Source: Pseudomonas synxantha BG33R
GTDB taxonomy: Bacteria; Pseudomonadota; Gammaproteobacteria; Pseudomonadales; Pseudomonadaceae
DNA length: 64,000 nt
NCBI RefSeq assembly: GCF_000263715.2
Contig: NZ_CM001514.1
Coordinates: 5,828,498-5,892,497, forward strand
Reading direction: 5' to 3'
The position numbers and the translations under genes were made by a program. The notes beneath the pieces are model-generated. The model made no database searches. It saw only the letters and a program-made list of their open reading frames with translations, and had not been told where the DNA came from. Of this stretch, positions 8,578 through 15,224 are shown one piece after another (positions within the stretch are counted from its first letter, which is position 1; each line of letters opens with the position of its first letter).

Positions 8578-9243
8578 ATGATCGACCTCTCCACCTGGAA
8601 CCTGAGCATTCCGGTCGGCTCCCCGCCCACGACCATCGACACCCCAAGGCTGCTGAGTGGCTTCAACGATCAATACTTCCAGGCCGAAGGCAGCGATGTG
8701 CAGTTCTGGACCCCCGTGACCGGCACCCGCACCGAAAACGCCATTTACCCACGCAGCGAACTGCGCGAAACCTACGCCGACGGGCGCCTGCGCAACTGGA
8801 CCTACCCCGAGGCCGATAACTTCCTGCGCGCCACCCTCACGGTCAACCAGGTACCCACCTCCGGCAAAGTCGTTATCGGCCAGATCCACGCCTATGACAG
8901 CCAGAAACCACTGATCAAGCTGGAGTACCAGTTCAAGGAAAAAACCCAGACCGGCAACATCGTCGCCAAGGTGCGCATGCGCCCGGACGAGGCCGAGAGC
9001 CAGGTCATCATCGTCGCCTCCAACGTGCCGCTGGAGAAGAGCTTCACCTACGTTATCAATCTCAACAAAGCCGGGCTGCTCAGCGTGTACGCCGCCGACA
9101 GCGAGTGGAATGAACGCATTGGCGCTGCCTGGGGCGACAAGCCGTTGTACTTCAAGGCGGGGGTGTATGTGCAGGACAACAGTGGGGACAGCAAGGAAGG
9201 CGCGCGGGTGACGTTTGCGAAGTTGGATATTGATCACGAGTAA
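8578..9243 (+). CDS. Alginate lyase, polysaccharide lyase family 7
   Basis: The 221-residue protein carries the PL7 (alginate_lyase2) signatures in order: RSELRE (residues about 60-65), QIH (about 101-103) and YFKAGVYVQ near residue 190. These supply the Arg, Gln, His and Tyr of the active-site cleft. The fold is a single jelly roll and the length matches cytoplasmic-type PL7 enzymes such as P. aeruginosa PA1167. No signal peptide is visible: the protein starts MIDLSTWNLSIPVGSPP. Expected activity is beta-elimination of alginate. The ribosome site is aaagg before the ATG. A damaged second copy of the middle of this gene lies at 11443-11839. Confidence 0.92.
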   Translation: MIDLSTWNLSIPVGSPPTTIDTPRLLSGFNDQYFQAEGSDVQFWTPVTGTRTENAIYPRSELRETYADGRLRNWTYPEADNFLRATLTVNQVPTSGKVVIGQIHAYDSQKPLIKLEYQFKEKTQTGNIVAKVRMRPDEAESQVIIVASNVPLEKSFTYVINLNKAGLLSVYAADSEWNERIGAAWGDKPLYFKAGVYVQDNSGDSKEGARVTFAKLDIDHE

Positions 9244-9323
9244 ATGGATTAGCCTATTTCGAGTAGGCAACGTCCGATAAGCCCAAGGATCATTCCCCGA
9301 TAAATCCAGACGATTAAATCCCC

Positions 9324-9412
9324 TGTGGGAGGGGGCTTGCTGCCGATTGCGGTGTGTCAGCTCCAATAGCTGTGACTAACCCACCGCAATCGGGAGCAAG
9401 CCCCCTCCCACA
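9324..9412. repeat. REPIN downstream of the PL7 lyase gene
   Basis: Inverted REP arms tgtgggagggggcttgct and gcaagccccctcccaca enclose a shorter inner inverted repeat (ccgattgcggt / accgcaatcgg). Confidence 0.85.
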
Positions 9413-9566
9413 TTTGGCCTGTGTGGCCTGAGGGCCTGGTGTTCGTCCTACAGGACCGTTGCGGTCAGCCAGCTCGCCGCTTATAGTTCGCCCCGTCGCT
9501 GGCGTTGATCAGCGATAGGGTTTCGCAGCCCTAACGATACGTGTGTAACCAAGCATCATGAATACA

Positions 9567-9600
9567 ACGATGAGCGCTTCGGCGCCCGTCGTCTGTTTTA
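9567..9600 (+). terminator. Terminator-like hairpin before the RNA leader
   Basis: acgatgagcgc and gcgcccgtcgt pair around a ttcg tetraloop (9567-9592, one mismatch and one G-T pair), followed by ctgtttta. It sits immediately before helix P1 of the leader. It may be a transcription terminator or attenuator; the second leader copy has an equivalent hairpin. Confidence 0.6.
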
Positions 9601-9735
9601 TGGTGGCTGTGTGTGGGAGACCTCCGGGTCTGCCGGGTTCCTCGTATCCTCGGTCTGCGAACCCGCGCACAGCTACCACCCACTTCGTTTCGCAGCGAAT
9701 GGCGGTAGTCCTTTTCAGATACGAGGATATTTGCC
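9601..9735 (+). promoter_or_regulatory. Structured 5' leader RNA with predicted pseudoknot over the Shine-Dalgarno
   Basis: Helix P1 pairs 9601-9613 (tggtggctgtgtg) with 9666-9678. Inside are hairpin P2 (agacc-tccg-ggtct, 9618-9631) and hairpin P3 (9633-9637 with 9649-9653). The P3 loop contains cctcgtatc (9640-9648), which is perfectly complementary to gatacgagg (9718-9726). The last four bases of that segment are the Shine-Dalgarno of the gene starting at 9736 (9-base spacing). A second copy with different but compensating sequences precedes the gene at 54849-55103. Function is inferred: closing the pseudoknot would block translation initiation. Confidence 0.75.
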
Positions 9736-10029
9736 ATGACCCAACAGCTTCCACCCCGCCGTTTCACCCCCTGCACCGAAACCGCCACCGACTACCCCGT
9801 GCTTCTCATCGACAGCGACGCCCCACTGCTCGACCTTCACGCCTGCCTGCGCGAACGCCTCAACGCTGCTTTGGAACACCTGAACCTGATGGCCTGCTCC
9901 AGCCTGCCGGACTTTGCCGAGCGCGACCTGAACAACGTGGCCAACACCGCACGCATTCTGGTGCAGGACGTGAGTGATGTGTTTCGGGTCATTGAACACC
10001 GTGGATTCGATACATCACCGCCAAGCTGA
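9736..10029 (+). CDS. Small Pseudomonas-specific protein behind a structured leader
   Basis: The 97-residue soluble protein (MTQQLPPRRFTPCTETATDY...) has a short polar N-terminus, then LHACLRERLNAALEHLNLMACSSL and a final helix around ERDLNNVANTARILVQDVSDVFRVI. The pattern is like the DUF6124/DUF3077 small proteins found in many copies in Pseudomonas, although similarity to the protein at 54849-55103 is weak. No function is known. The start codon is supported by the Shine-Dalgarno gagg at 9723-9726, which is also the predicted target of the leader pseudoknot. A hairpin terminator follows. Confidence 0.7.
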   Translation: MTQQLPPRRFTPCTETATDYPVLLIDSDAPLLDLHACLRERLNAALEHLNLMACSSLPDFAERDLNNVANTARILVQDVSDVFRVIEHRGFDTSPPS

Positions 10030-10046
10030 TCGAAACCCGGACACAA

Positions 10047-10072
10047 AAAACCCGCATTTCTGCGGGTTTTCT
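10047..10072. terminator. Bidirectional Rho-independent terminator
   Basis: aaaacccgca and tgcgggtttt pair around tttc, with A and T runs on both sides. It lies between the convergent genes ending at 10029 and 10106 and can serve both. Confidence 0.85.
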
Positions 10073-10105
10073 TGAGGCGACGAAAGATTGGAAAATCCCC
10101 CGCCC

Positions 10106-10567
10106 CTACTTCTGAACAGGCAATGTGAACTTGGCAGGCCCCTTTGAGTTCATCAGCTCAAAAGCACAGTCCGTGACTTTACTATTTGTACACTCTTTAT
10201 GCTCATTCCAACCAGAACCGTTAGCCACGGGAGGCAAGACAAACCGCTTAGACAACCTAAAATAATCGTCCTTGCCTTTCCCGCTGTAATTACAGATTAC
10301 GTAGTGATAAGGCAATTTCGTTTCGCTGTCTGCACCTTGTTTGATCGCTGCGCCCAGAAACTTGACGCCCTCAGCCCCAGAATAATCGTCAACGAGCTGT
10401 TCGCCACTCCATTGCTGCTCTTGCTCTCCAGCTGAAAACTGAATGCTCACAACCTTGATAGTTGAAGAATCTGGGCAAGATAACTGCGCCGCCTGTGCAT
10501 TACCTATCAGCATCAACGCACCCGTCGCCGCAAAAAACTGAAGCCACTTAAGAGTTGAATGTGACAT
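10106..10567 (-). CDS. Small secreted protein, DUF3757-like
   Basis: The 153-residue product has a signal peptide (MSHSTLKWLQFFAATGALML, cleavage probably after NAQA), then LSCPDSSTIKVVSIQFSAG. The mature part has paired cysteines and the blocks GVKFLGAAIKQG, VICNYSG, YFRLSKRF and CTNSKVTDCAF. The same blocks occur in the lipoprotein at 12422-12853, so the two are paralogues. A CP motif after the signal and a WSGE segment suggest the DUF3757 family; function is unknown. The ATG at 10567 has the ribosome site aagggg; an in-frame start 42 bases upstream is less likely. It is probably periplasmic or extracellular. Confidence 0.75.
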   Translation of the reverse strand: MSHSTLKWLQFFAATGALMLIGNAQAAQLSCPDSSTIKVVSIQFSAGEQEQQWSGEQLVDDYSGAEGVKFLGAAIKQGADSETKLPYHYVICNYSGKGKDDYFRLSKRFVLPPVANGSGWNEHKECTNSKVTDCAFELMNSKGPAKFTLPVQK

Positions 10568-11037
10568 AGCATATTCCCCTTCCTGGATGAGTGAGCCAAG
10601 CATGCGCAAGAGCGTTAACTAGCGATACTGTCAACATTGACAGGTTTTAATACAATTTAGAAATAAGCAACGCAAATGTAATTGCGTTCAACTCGATTGC
10701 GCCTCCCTTCCTTTATGAAGACAAATGCATTAACACTGTTTTCTGCTGCCAAGCATGGAACTGCCCAATTTTCCATACCCTATCGTTCAGCGAGGTACAA
10801 CAAATAGGTCGTTCTCGCTCAATCGCAAGATTTCGAGGCCTATCTGTATATCTGCCGCCATTTACTTTCAATTCCAAAACAGTATAAGACACTGTCATAT
10901 TTCACAGGCGCCATGCAGACCAACTCTCTATAGCCTTACAAAAACGGCACAACAAAAAATGCGCCGCTTTAAGCTAATCCTTTATCAAACGTTATAGGGA
11001 AATTTATCATGAACAATGCCTAATCCAATGGGAACGT
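10568..11037. other. AT-rich intergenic region
   Basis: There is no convincing gene in this stretch, which is clearly AT-richer than the flanking chromosome. It contains the palindrome ctgtcaa-ca-ttgacag (10628-10643) upstream of the secreted-protein gene; the ttgaca on the minus strand could act as a -35 box or an operator. The low GC content fits acquired DNA. Confidence 0.5.
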
Positions 11038-11241
11038 ATGCCGGAAACAACTGCCAATCCCACTCAGCCTCGTTACTTGACAATCACAAGTGCCGACAGC
11101 CATACCGGTGACGTAAAAGCACTCTACCATGACGGAGCCAGGGCCAATTCAATCAGCGGAACATATAAATTCGCTAATGCGGAAAAAGGAGGACAAGCAA
11201 GGTTAGATTTGGCCAGCCCCCCGGGTGAGCAAACGTCTTAA
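11038..11241 (+). CDS. Hypothetical 67-residue protein, possibly a gene fragment
   Basis: The frame encodes PRYLTITSADSHTGDVKA, ALYHDGARANSISGTYKF and further residues, which looks like real beta-strand-rich protein and not random sequence. I cannot name a family. A gggaac ribosome-like site precedes the ATG. The preceding 40 bases contain other short starts in other frames, so the gene may be a fragment whose N-terminus was lost or frameshifted. A terminator follows immediately. It is the last gene before the duplicated fba tail. Confidence 0.4.
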   Translation: MPETTANPTQPRYLTITSADSHTGDVKALYHDGARANSISGTYKFANAEKGGQARLDLASPPGEQTS

Positions 11242-11243
11242 AA

Positions 11244-11273
11244 AGAAGCCCGCATTATTGCGGGCTTCTTTTT
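11244..11273. terminator. Rho-independent terminator, duplicate of the fba terminator
   Basis: agaagcccgca and tgcgggcttct form the stem around ttat, followed by five Ts. The sequence closely parallels the real fba terminator at 13336-13367. Confidence 0.85.
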
Positions 11274-11325
11274 AAGCGCCTAAGGCTCAGCTCACCTTAG
11301 CGCTCAACTCACTTTTCAAATAGCG
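11274..11325 (-). pseudogene. Duplicated 3' end of fba (C-terminal fragment)
   Basis: Read on the minus strand, this stretch encodes RYLKSELSAKVS followed by a stop, matching the last residues of the intact aldolase ([12 protein letters not shown]) with several substitutions. The adjacent terminator is also duplicated. Similarity stops abruptly at about 11325. The divergence suggests the fragment came from another Pseudomonas fba allele by recombination and not from a recent copy of the local gene. Confidence 0.8.
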
Positions 11326-11442
11326 GAGGGGTCGTGATGAGCAAAATGTCACCTATATCGAACTTTCAACTAAATTAATCTGATTATGTCCCTTATGACG
11401 GACATTTCAATTACCTTACGTCTGATGCAATTCAGGCCAAAA

Positions 11443-11839
11443 GCAGCGACGTGCAGTTCTGGACCCCCGTGACCGGCACCCGCACCGAAAACGCCATTTA
11501 CCCACGCAGCGAACTGCGCGAAACCTACGCCGACGGGCGCCTGCGCAACTGGACCTACCCGAGGCCGACAACTTCCTGCGCGCCACCCTGGCGGTCAATC
11601 AGGTGCCCTCATCCGGCCAGATCCACGCCTATGACAGCCAGAAACCACTGATCAAGCTGGAGTACCAGTTCAAGGAAAAAACCCAGACCGGCAACATCGT
11701 CGCCAAGGTGCGCATGCGCCCGGACGAGGCCGAGAGCCAGGTCATCATCGTCGCCTCCAACGTGCCACTGGAGAAGAGCTTCACCTATGTGATCAACCTC
11801 AACAAAGCCGGGTTGCTCAGCGTGTACGCCGCCGACAGC
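11443..11839 (+). pseudogene. Truncated, frameshifted copy of the PL7 alginate lyase
   Basis: The segment is nearly identical to 8692-9105 of the intact lyase gene, covering RSELRE through the VYAADS region. It has lost one C in the run after the codons for NWTY (about 11560), which shifts the frame, and 15 bases before the QIH codons (about 11610). Both the 5' part and the 3' part with the YFKAGVYVQ motif are missing, so no active enzyme can be made. In-frame sequence just upstream (DYVPYDGHFNYLTSDAIQA) may be a diverged leftover of the preceding lyase codons. It ends where the next minus-strand gene begins. Confidence 0.9.
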
Positions 11840-11865
11840 GCGGGTTCTTTCTGGGTCACATCAGG

Positions 11866-12264
11866 TTACTTGATACACATCAACATAAAGCTCATCGAGG
11901 AATCCCCAGCTGGTTTGTTATCACCTACTTTCAGTGTCAGCACGTTGACATAGTTGATAGCCGGAATGCTTCCCAACTTTGCATGCGCGTAATAAATATG
12001 ATCGTCGGAACGGACATCAACTACCGACACCGAGCAAAATGACGGAACCTCTTTGAAAACGCCGGGTACGAACCTGACTTTGTAGTCGGAGAAGTAGTCA
12101 GGATGTGCAGAGCGCTCTACTTGTTTTATCCAAATGGGGGATTGCTTCACGACTTCCCCTTTGGCATCTATCGTCGCTGTCATGACCTCCGCCAGCGCAA
12201 AACGCCCCGCAACAGCGGTTGCAAATGCAACAGAGGTGAGTGCGAGCAACTTCCCTAACCTCAT
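11866..12264 (-). CDS. Secreted hypothetical protein
   Basis: The 132-residue product has an N-terminal signal peptide (MRLGKLLALTSVAFATAVAG, cleavage near FALA). The mature domain has about 107 residues and contains VRFVPGVFKEVPSFCSVSVVDV and a C-terminal MSFMLMCIK, so two cysteines could form a disulfide. I do not recognise the family. It lies in a run of minus-strand genes for small exported proteins (10106-13129). Its 3' end abuts the broken lyase copy, which may mark a recombination joint. Confidence 0.65.
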   Translation of the reverse strand: MRLGKLLALTSVAFATAVAGRFALAEVMTATIDAKGEVVKQSPIWIKQVERSAHPDYFSDYKVRFVPGVFKEVPSFCSVSVVDVRSDDHIYYAHAKLGSIPAINYVNVLTLKVGDNKPAGDSSMSFMLMCIK

Positions 12265-12421
12265 ATTCTAATTCCCACAAGTTCGTCAATTGAATGCATG
12301 GCCGAACAGCCATAAAACCTATCCAAAACAATAACCGAGGCACTGTCAACGACGCACATTGAAATTAGAAACTAGTTACCAATGAGAGGGTAAATACCTA
12401 CACTCGGGAAGCTTTTTTAGC

Positions 12422-12853
12422 TCAATAGCCGAGAAACCTGCAATCAGCTACATTGCCAGAGCCTGGCTTGCAGAAGGCATTATCGTCCCAGTTCGGTTGT
12501 ACCGGTTGTGGCAGCGTCAAGAAACGCCGGGACATACGCAGAAAGGCAAAATGTTCAGGGCCCTCATAATCACAGGCAACAAAAGGTCCGTTTTGCCCGG
12601 GTCTGATCCCGGCGGAAATGAACTTCAATCCAGCCAGATAGGGCTCCTGTGCATAGGGATTTTCTCCACTCCAACCAGCGCCCGGCGCAACAGAGACGTA
12701 ACGATAGCCCTGCTCCTGTTTCTCTTGCTGAATGGCACCGATGGCCGGGCACATTGATACCGCTGCAGGATGCTGCCGAGCACATCCGGCCAAAGCTGCC
12801 AGCCCAACCAAAGCGGCTGGAAACAATAGTTTCATACCCTTGCACCCCATCAT
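12422..12853 (-). CDS. Small lipoprotein, paralogue of the 10106-10567 protein
   Basis: The product has about 143 residues, with a lipoprotein signal (KLLFPAALVGLAALAGC, lipobox LAGC), then MCPAIGAIQQEKQEQGYRYV. The blocks GWSGENPY, GLKFISAGIRPG, VACDYEG, FLRMSRRF and NVADCRF match those of the secreted protein at 10106-10567, so both belong to one family (DUF3757-like). The start at 12853 is chosen for its gagga ribosome site; a start at 12835, just before the hydrophobic stretch, is the alternative. It is predicted to be anchored in the outer membrane. Function is unknown. Confidence 0.7.
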   Translation of the reverse strand: MMGCKGMKLLFPAALVGLAALAGCARQHPAAVSMCPAIGAIQQEKQEQGYRYVSVAPGAGWSGENPYAQEPYLAGLKFISAGIRPGQNGPFVACDYEGPEHFAFLRMSRRFLTLPQPVQPNWDDNAFCKPGSGNVADCRFLGY

Positions 12854-12964
12854 TCCAGTCCTCATAAATACATGCTTCGTTATTTTTTTAAAGAAGCTCG
12901 CCAATACCGTGACGTCGAGCACTGCCAAATTTTAAACAGGTTATGTTAGCGAAGTGTCAGGCAA

Positions 12965-13129
12965 TCATTCATGTTGGTCCGTGGAGGTGACTTGTTCGCT
13001 GGTGGGACAGGTAGTGGCCGCGTATGCATGTCCGATCGAGGCGGCCATACTCATCACTGCCATCACACGCAATAACACATTGATAGTTGATCGAGCTGAT
13101 ACCGCTTTTGCGGCATTGACACCTTTCAC
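12965..13129 (-). pseudogene. Truncated member of the small secreted-protein family
   Basis: A 54-codon frame with a GTG start (ribosome site aaggag) encodes a signal peptide ending SMAASIGHAYA, then ATTCPTSEQVTSTDQHE and a stop. The CP motif right after the signal matches the start of the mature proteins at 10106-10567 and 12422-12853, but the rest of the domain is missing. It is most likely a 3'-truncated remnant, although a short secreted peptide cannot be excluded. Confidence 0.5.
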
Positions 13130-13333
13130 TATCAGCCACTCCTTTAGATTCCTTGAAAGCTCATACTGAAGGAAGATGACAGGGCTCGACACTGTAATTC
13201 TTGACAGTTATTTAAATAAATTAGAAATAATGGTTATGCCTTTTCGAAATTATAGGCATGGCCGACAAACCTGGGAAACAACTTTATTTGACTGAAGAGG
13301 GCGCGCAGGCGATGAGCATGATGGAATCGCAGC
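13130..13333. other. Intergenic region beside fba
   Basis: A plus-strand frame from 13258 (MADKPGKQLYLTEEGAQAM...) looks protein-like for about 28 residues and then runs into the fba terminator and the antisense of fba. It is probably a gene remnant. A plus-strand ttgaca lies at 13201-13206 without a good -10 box. Confidence 0.35.
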
Positions 13334-13368
13334 TAAAAAAAAGCCCGCATCACTGCGGGCTTCTCTTC
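13334..13368 (-). terminator. Rho-independent terminator of fba
   Basis: On the minus strand, agcccgca and tgcgggct pair around gtga and are followed by eight Ts, directly downstream of the fba stop codon. Confidence 0.9.
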
Positions 13369-13381
13369 AAACGCATAAGGC

Positions 13382-14446
13382 TTAATTCACCTTAGCGTTC
13401 AACTCACCTTTGAGGTAACGCTGGTACATTGCTTCCAGCGAGATCGGTTTGATCTTCGAAGCATTACCCGCAGTACCAAACGCTTCGTAGCGAGCAATAC
13501 ACACGTCGCGCATTGCGGTCACGGTGGCACCGAAGAATTTACGTGGGTCAAATTCGCTCGGGTTGGTGGCCATCAGGCGACGCATTGCGCCAGTAGATGC
13601 CAGGCGCAGGTCGGTGTCGATGTTGACCTTGCGCACGCCGTACTTGATGCCTTCGACGATTTCTTCAACCGGTACGCCGTAGGTTTCTTTGATGTCGCCG
13701 CCGTACTGGTTGATGATCGCCAGCCATTCTTGCGGTACCGAGGAAGAACCGTGCATCACCAGGTGGGTGTTGGGGATGCGCTTGTGGATTTCCTTGATGC
13801 GGTCGATAGCCAGCACGTCGCCGGTAGGTGGCTTGGTGAACTTGTAGGCGCCGTGGCTGGTGCCGATGGCGATGGCCAAGGCGTCGACCTGGGTCTTCTT
13901 GACGAAGTCGGCCGCTTCTTCCGGGTCGGTCAGCATCTGGCTGTGATCCAGCACGCCTTCGGCGCCGATGCCGTCTTCTTCGCCGGCCATGCCGGTTTCA
14001 AGCGAACCCAGGCAGCCCAGCTCGCCTTCGACCGAAACGCCGCAGGCGTGAGCCATGGCCACGGTTTGTTGGGTGACGCGTACGTTGTACTCGTAGTCGG
14101 TTGGGGTCTTGCCGTCTTCGCCGAGGGAGCCGTCCATCATCACCGAGCTGAAGCCCAGTTGGATGGAGCGCTGGCACACGTCAGGGCTGGTGCCGTGGTC
14201 CTGGTGCATGCACACCGGGATATGTGGGAATTCTTCGATGGCCGCAAGGATCAGGTGACGCAGGAACGGGGCACCGGCGTATTTGCGCGCACCGGCCGAA
14301 GCCTGGACGATCACAGGGGAGTCGGTCTTGTCAGCGGCTTCCATGATGGCGCGCATCTGCTCAAGGTTGTTGACGTTAAAGGCTGGGACGCCGTAGCCGA
14401 ACTCGGCTGCGTGGTCCAGCATTTGACGCATGCTGATAAGTGCCAT
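13382..14446 (-). CDS. fba: Class II fructose-1,6-bisphosphate aldolase
   Basis: The 354-residue protein is a full-length class II (zinc-dependent) aldolase that interconverts fructose-1,6-bisphosphate with glyceraldehyde-3-phosphate and dihydroxyacetone phosphate. Visible signatures are [13 protein letters not shown] at the N-terminus, the zinc-site segment [12 protein letters not shown], the second motif [10 protein letters not shown] with acidic residues, GTSHGAYKF, and HGSSSVPQ plus [11 protein letters not shown] for phosphate and zinc binding. It is the last gene of the tkt-epd-pgk-fba group and serves mainly gluconeogenesis and the Entner-Doudoroff cycle in Pseudomonas, which lacks phosphofructokinase. 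Its last codons and terminator are duplicated at 11244-11325. Confidence 0.97.
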   Translation of the reverse strand: MALISMRQMLDHAAEFGYGVPAFNVNNLEQMRAIMEAADKTDSPVIVQASAGARKYAGAPFLRHLILAAIEEFPHIPVCMHQDHGTSPDVCQRSIQLGFSSVMMDGSLGEDGKTPTDYEYNVRVTQQTVAMAHACGVSVEGELGCLGSLETGMAGEEDGIGAEGVLDHSQMLTDPEEAADFVKKTQVDALAIAIGTSHGAYKFTKPPTGDVLAIDRIKEIHKRIPNTHLVMHGSSSVPQEWLAIINQYGGDIKETYGVPVEEIVEGIKYGVRKVNIDTDLRLASTGAMRRLMATNPSEFDPRKFFGATVTAMRDVCIARYEAFGTAGNASKIKPISLEAMYQRYLKGELNAKVN

Positions 14447-14569
14447 TGTGTTGTCTCTCCCGGTCGAGGGTCGTTAATCGTGCAAGCCTGCCGTAGCGGC
14501 GGCTGCTATTCAAGTTATTGCAGATCAAGGGGTTGAGCTTGAGCTGCTGAATCGTTATTGCTGATGGGT

Positions 14570-14905
14570 TCAGTTGGCTTTGCAGCCGCGCCCAATCAAA
14601 TCATCGGTGGCCACCCAGTACACCAGGCCTTCCTCACCTTTGGTGTGAAACGCCAATTGGCCGTCGCTGTACAGCACGCCCGAGGCGGCTACCTCTTGCT
14701 TGAGACGGTAAACCTGGTCCGAACCGCCGAGGCGTACATCCACTTCGGAACGGGCCTGGTTGGCGAAGCGCCAGTTGAGCTCGGCCTTGCTGTCGCAGGT
14801 CCAGGTGGTCCACTTGTCGGCAGGCTCTGCGGCCTTGCTGAACATGTTCATGCTGCTGCAACCGGCCAACAGGGCCAGGGCTGCCAGGGCGAAAACGCCT
14901 TTCAT
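14570..14905 (-). CDS. MliC-family lipoprotein (C-type lysozyme inhibitor)
   Basis: The 111-residue product has a lipoprotein signal (MKGVFALAALALLAGC, Cys16) and a compact domain. It contains WTCDSKAELNWRF, VYRLKQEVAASGVLYSDGQLAFHTKGEEGLVYW and a C-terminal GRGC, which is the MliC/PliC lysozyme-inhibitor pattern with its two cysteines. It should sit in the cell envelope and protect peptidoglycan from lysozyme. The ATG at 14905 follows gagga at good spacing. It lies between pgk and fba on the same strand, so it is likely carried in that transcript. Confidence 0.8.
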   Translation of the reverse strand: MKGVFALAALALLAGCSSMNMFSKAAEPADKWTTWTCDSKAELNWRFANQARSEVDVRLGGSDQVYRLKQEVAASGVLYSDGQLAFHTKGEEGLVYWVATDDLIGRGCKAN

Positions 14906-14965
14906 TGCCAATCCTCGCAGGGCGACCTGGGGCCGCCGTTGCTGTTGGTTAGTGGATCAGACCCG

Positions 14966-15193
14966 TCAAGGGCAACCCTGTTCCTGACCGTTGGGCGCGG
15001 AGTCGTATTTCTCCAGCCGTTCGTTGCCGATGCGCTTGTTGATCACCGGCATGGTCTCGGCTTGCCAGTCAGCCTGGTAACAGCTTTTGTTCAACGGTGC
15101 CTTGGCGTTGTCCGCCTCCGGCGCCGCGCTGGGTGTGCCGCTGCAGCCGGCCAACAGGCCCGCTGCGATCACCAGTGCCAACGACTTGATCAT
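14966..15193 (-). CDS. Small lipoprotein between pgk and fba
   Basis: The 75-residue product begins MIKSLALVIAAGLLAGCSG, with a lipobox LAGC. The short mature part has LNKSCYQADWQAETMPVINKRIGNERLEKY and ends in GCP. No family is recognised. The ATG at 15193 follows aaggagcg, a strong ribosome site; longer in-frame starts would reach into pgk. It is probably co-transcribed with pgk and the MliC-like gene. Confidence 0.7.
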   Translation of the reverse strand: MIKSLALVIAAGLLAGCSGTPSAAPEADNAKAPLNKSCYQADWQAETMPVINKRIGNERLEKYDSAPNGQEQGCP

Positions 15194-15224
15194 GGGAACG
15201 CTCCTTTTCCTGATCACGCGAGCC

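Noticed and set aside
9558..9977. A 139-codon frame overlapping the first RNA leader and the following gene
   Set aside because: It overlaps the well-supported gene at 9736-10029 in another frame and lacks a ribosome site; the equivalent frame in the second leader stops after 28 codons.
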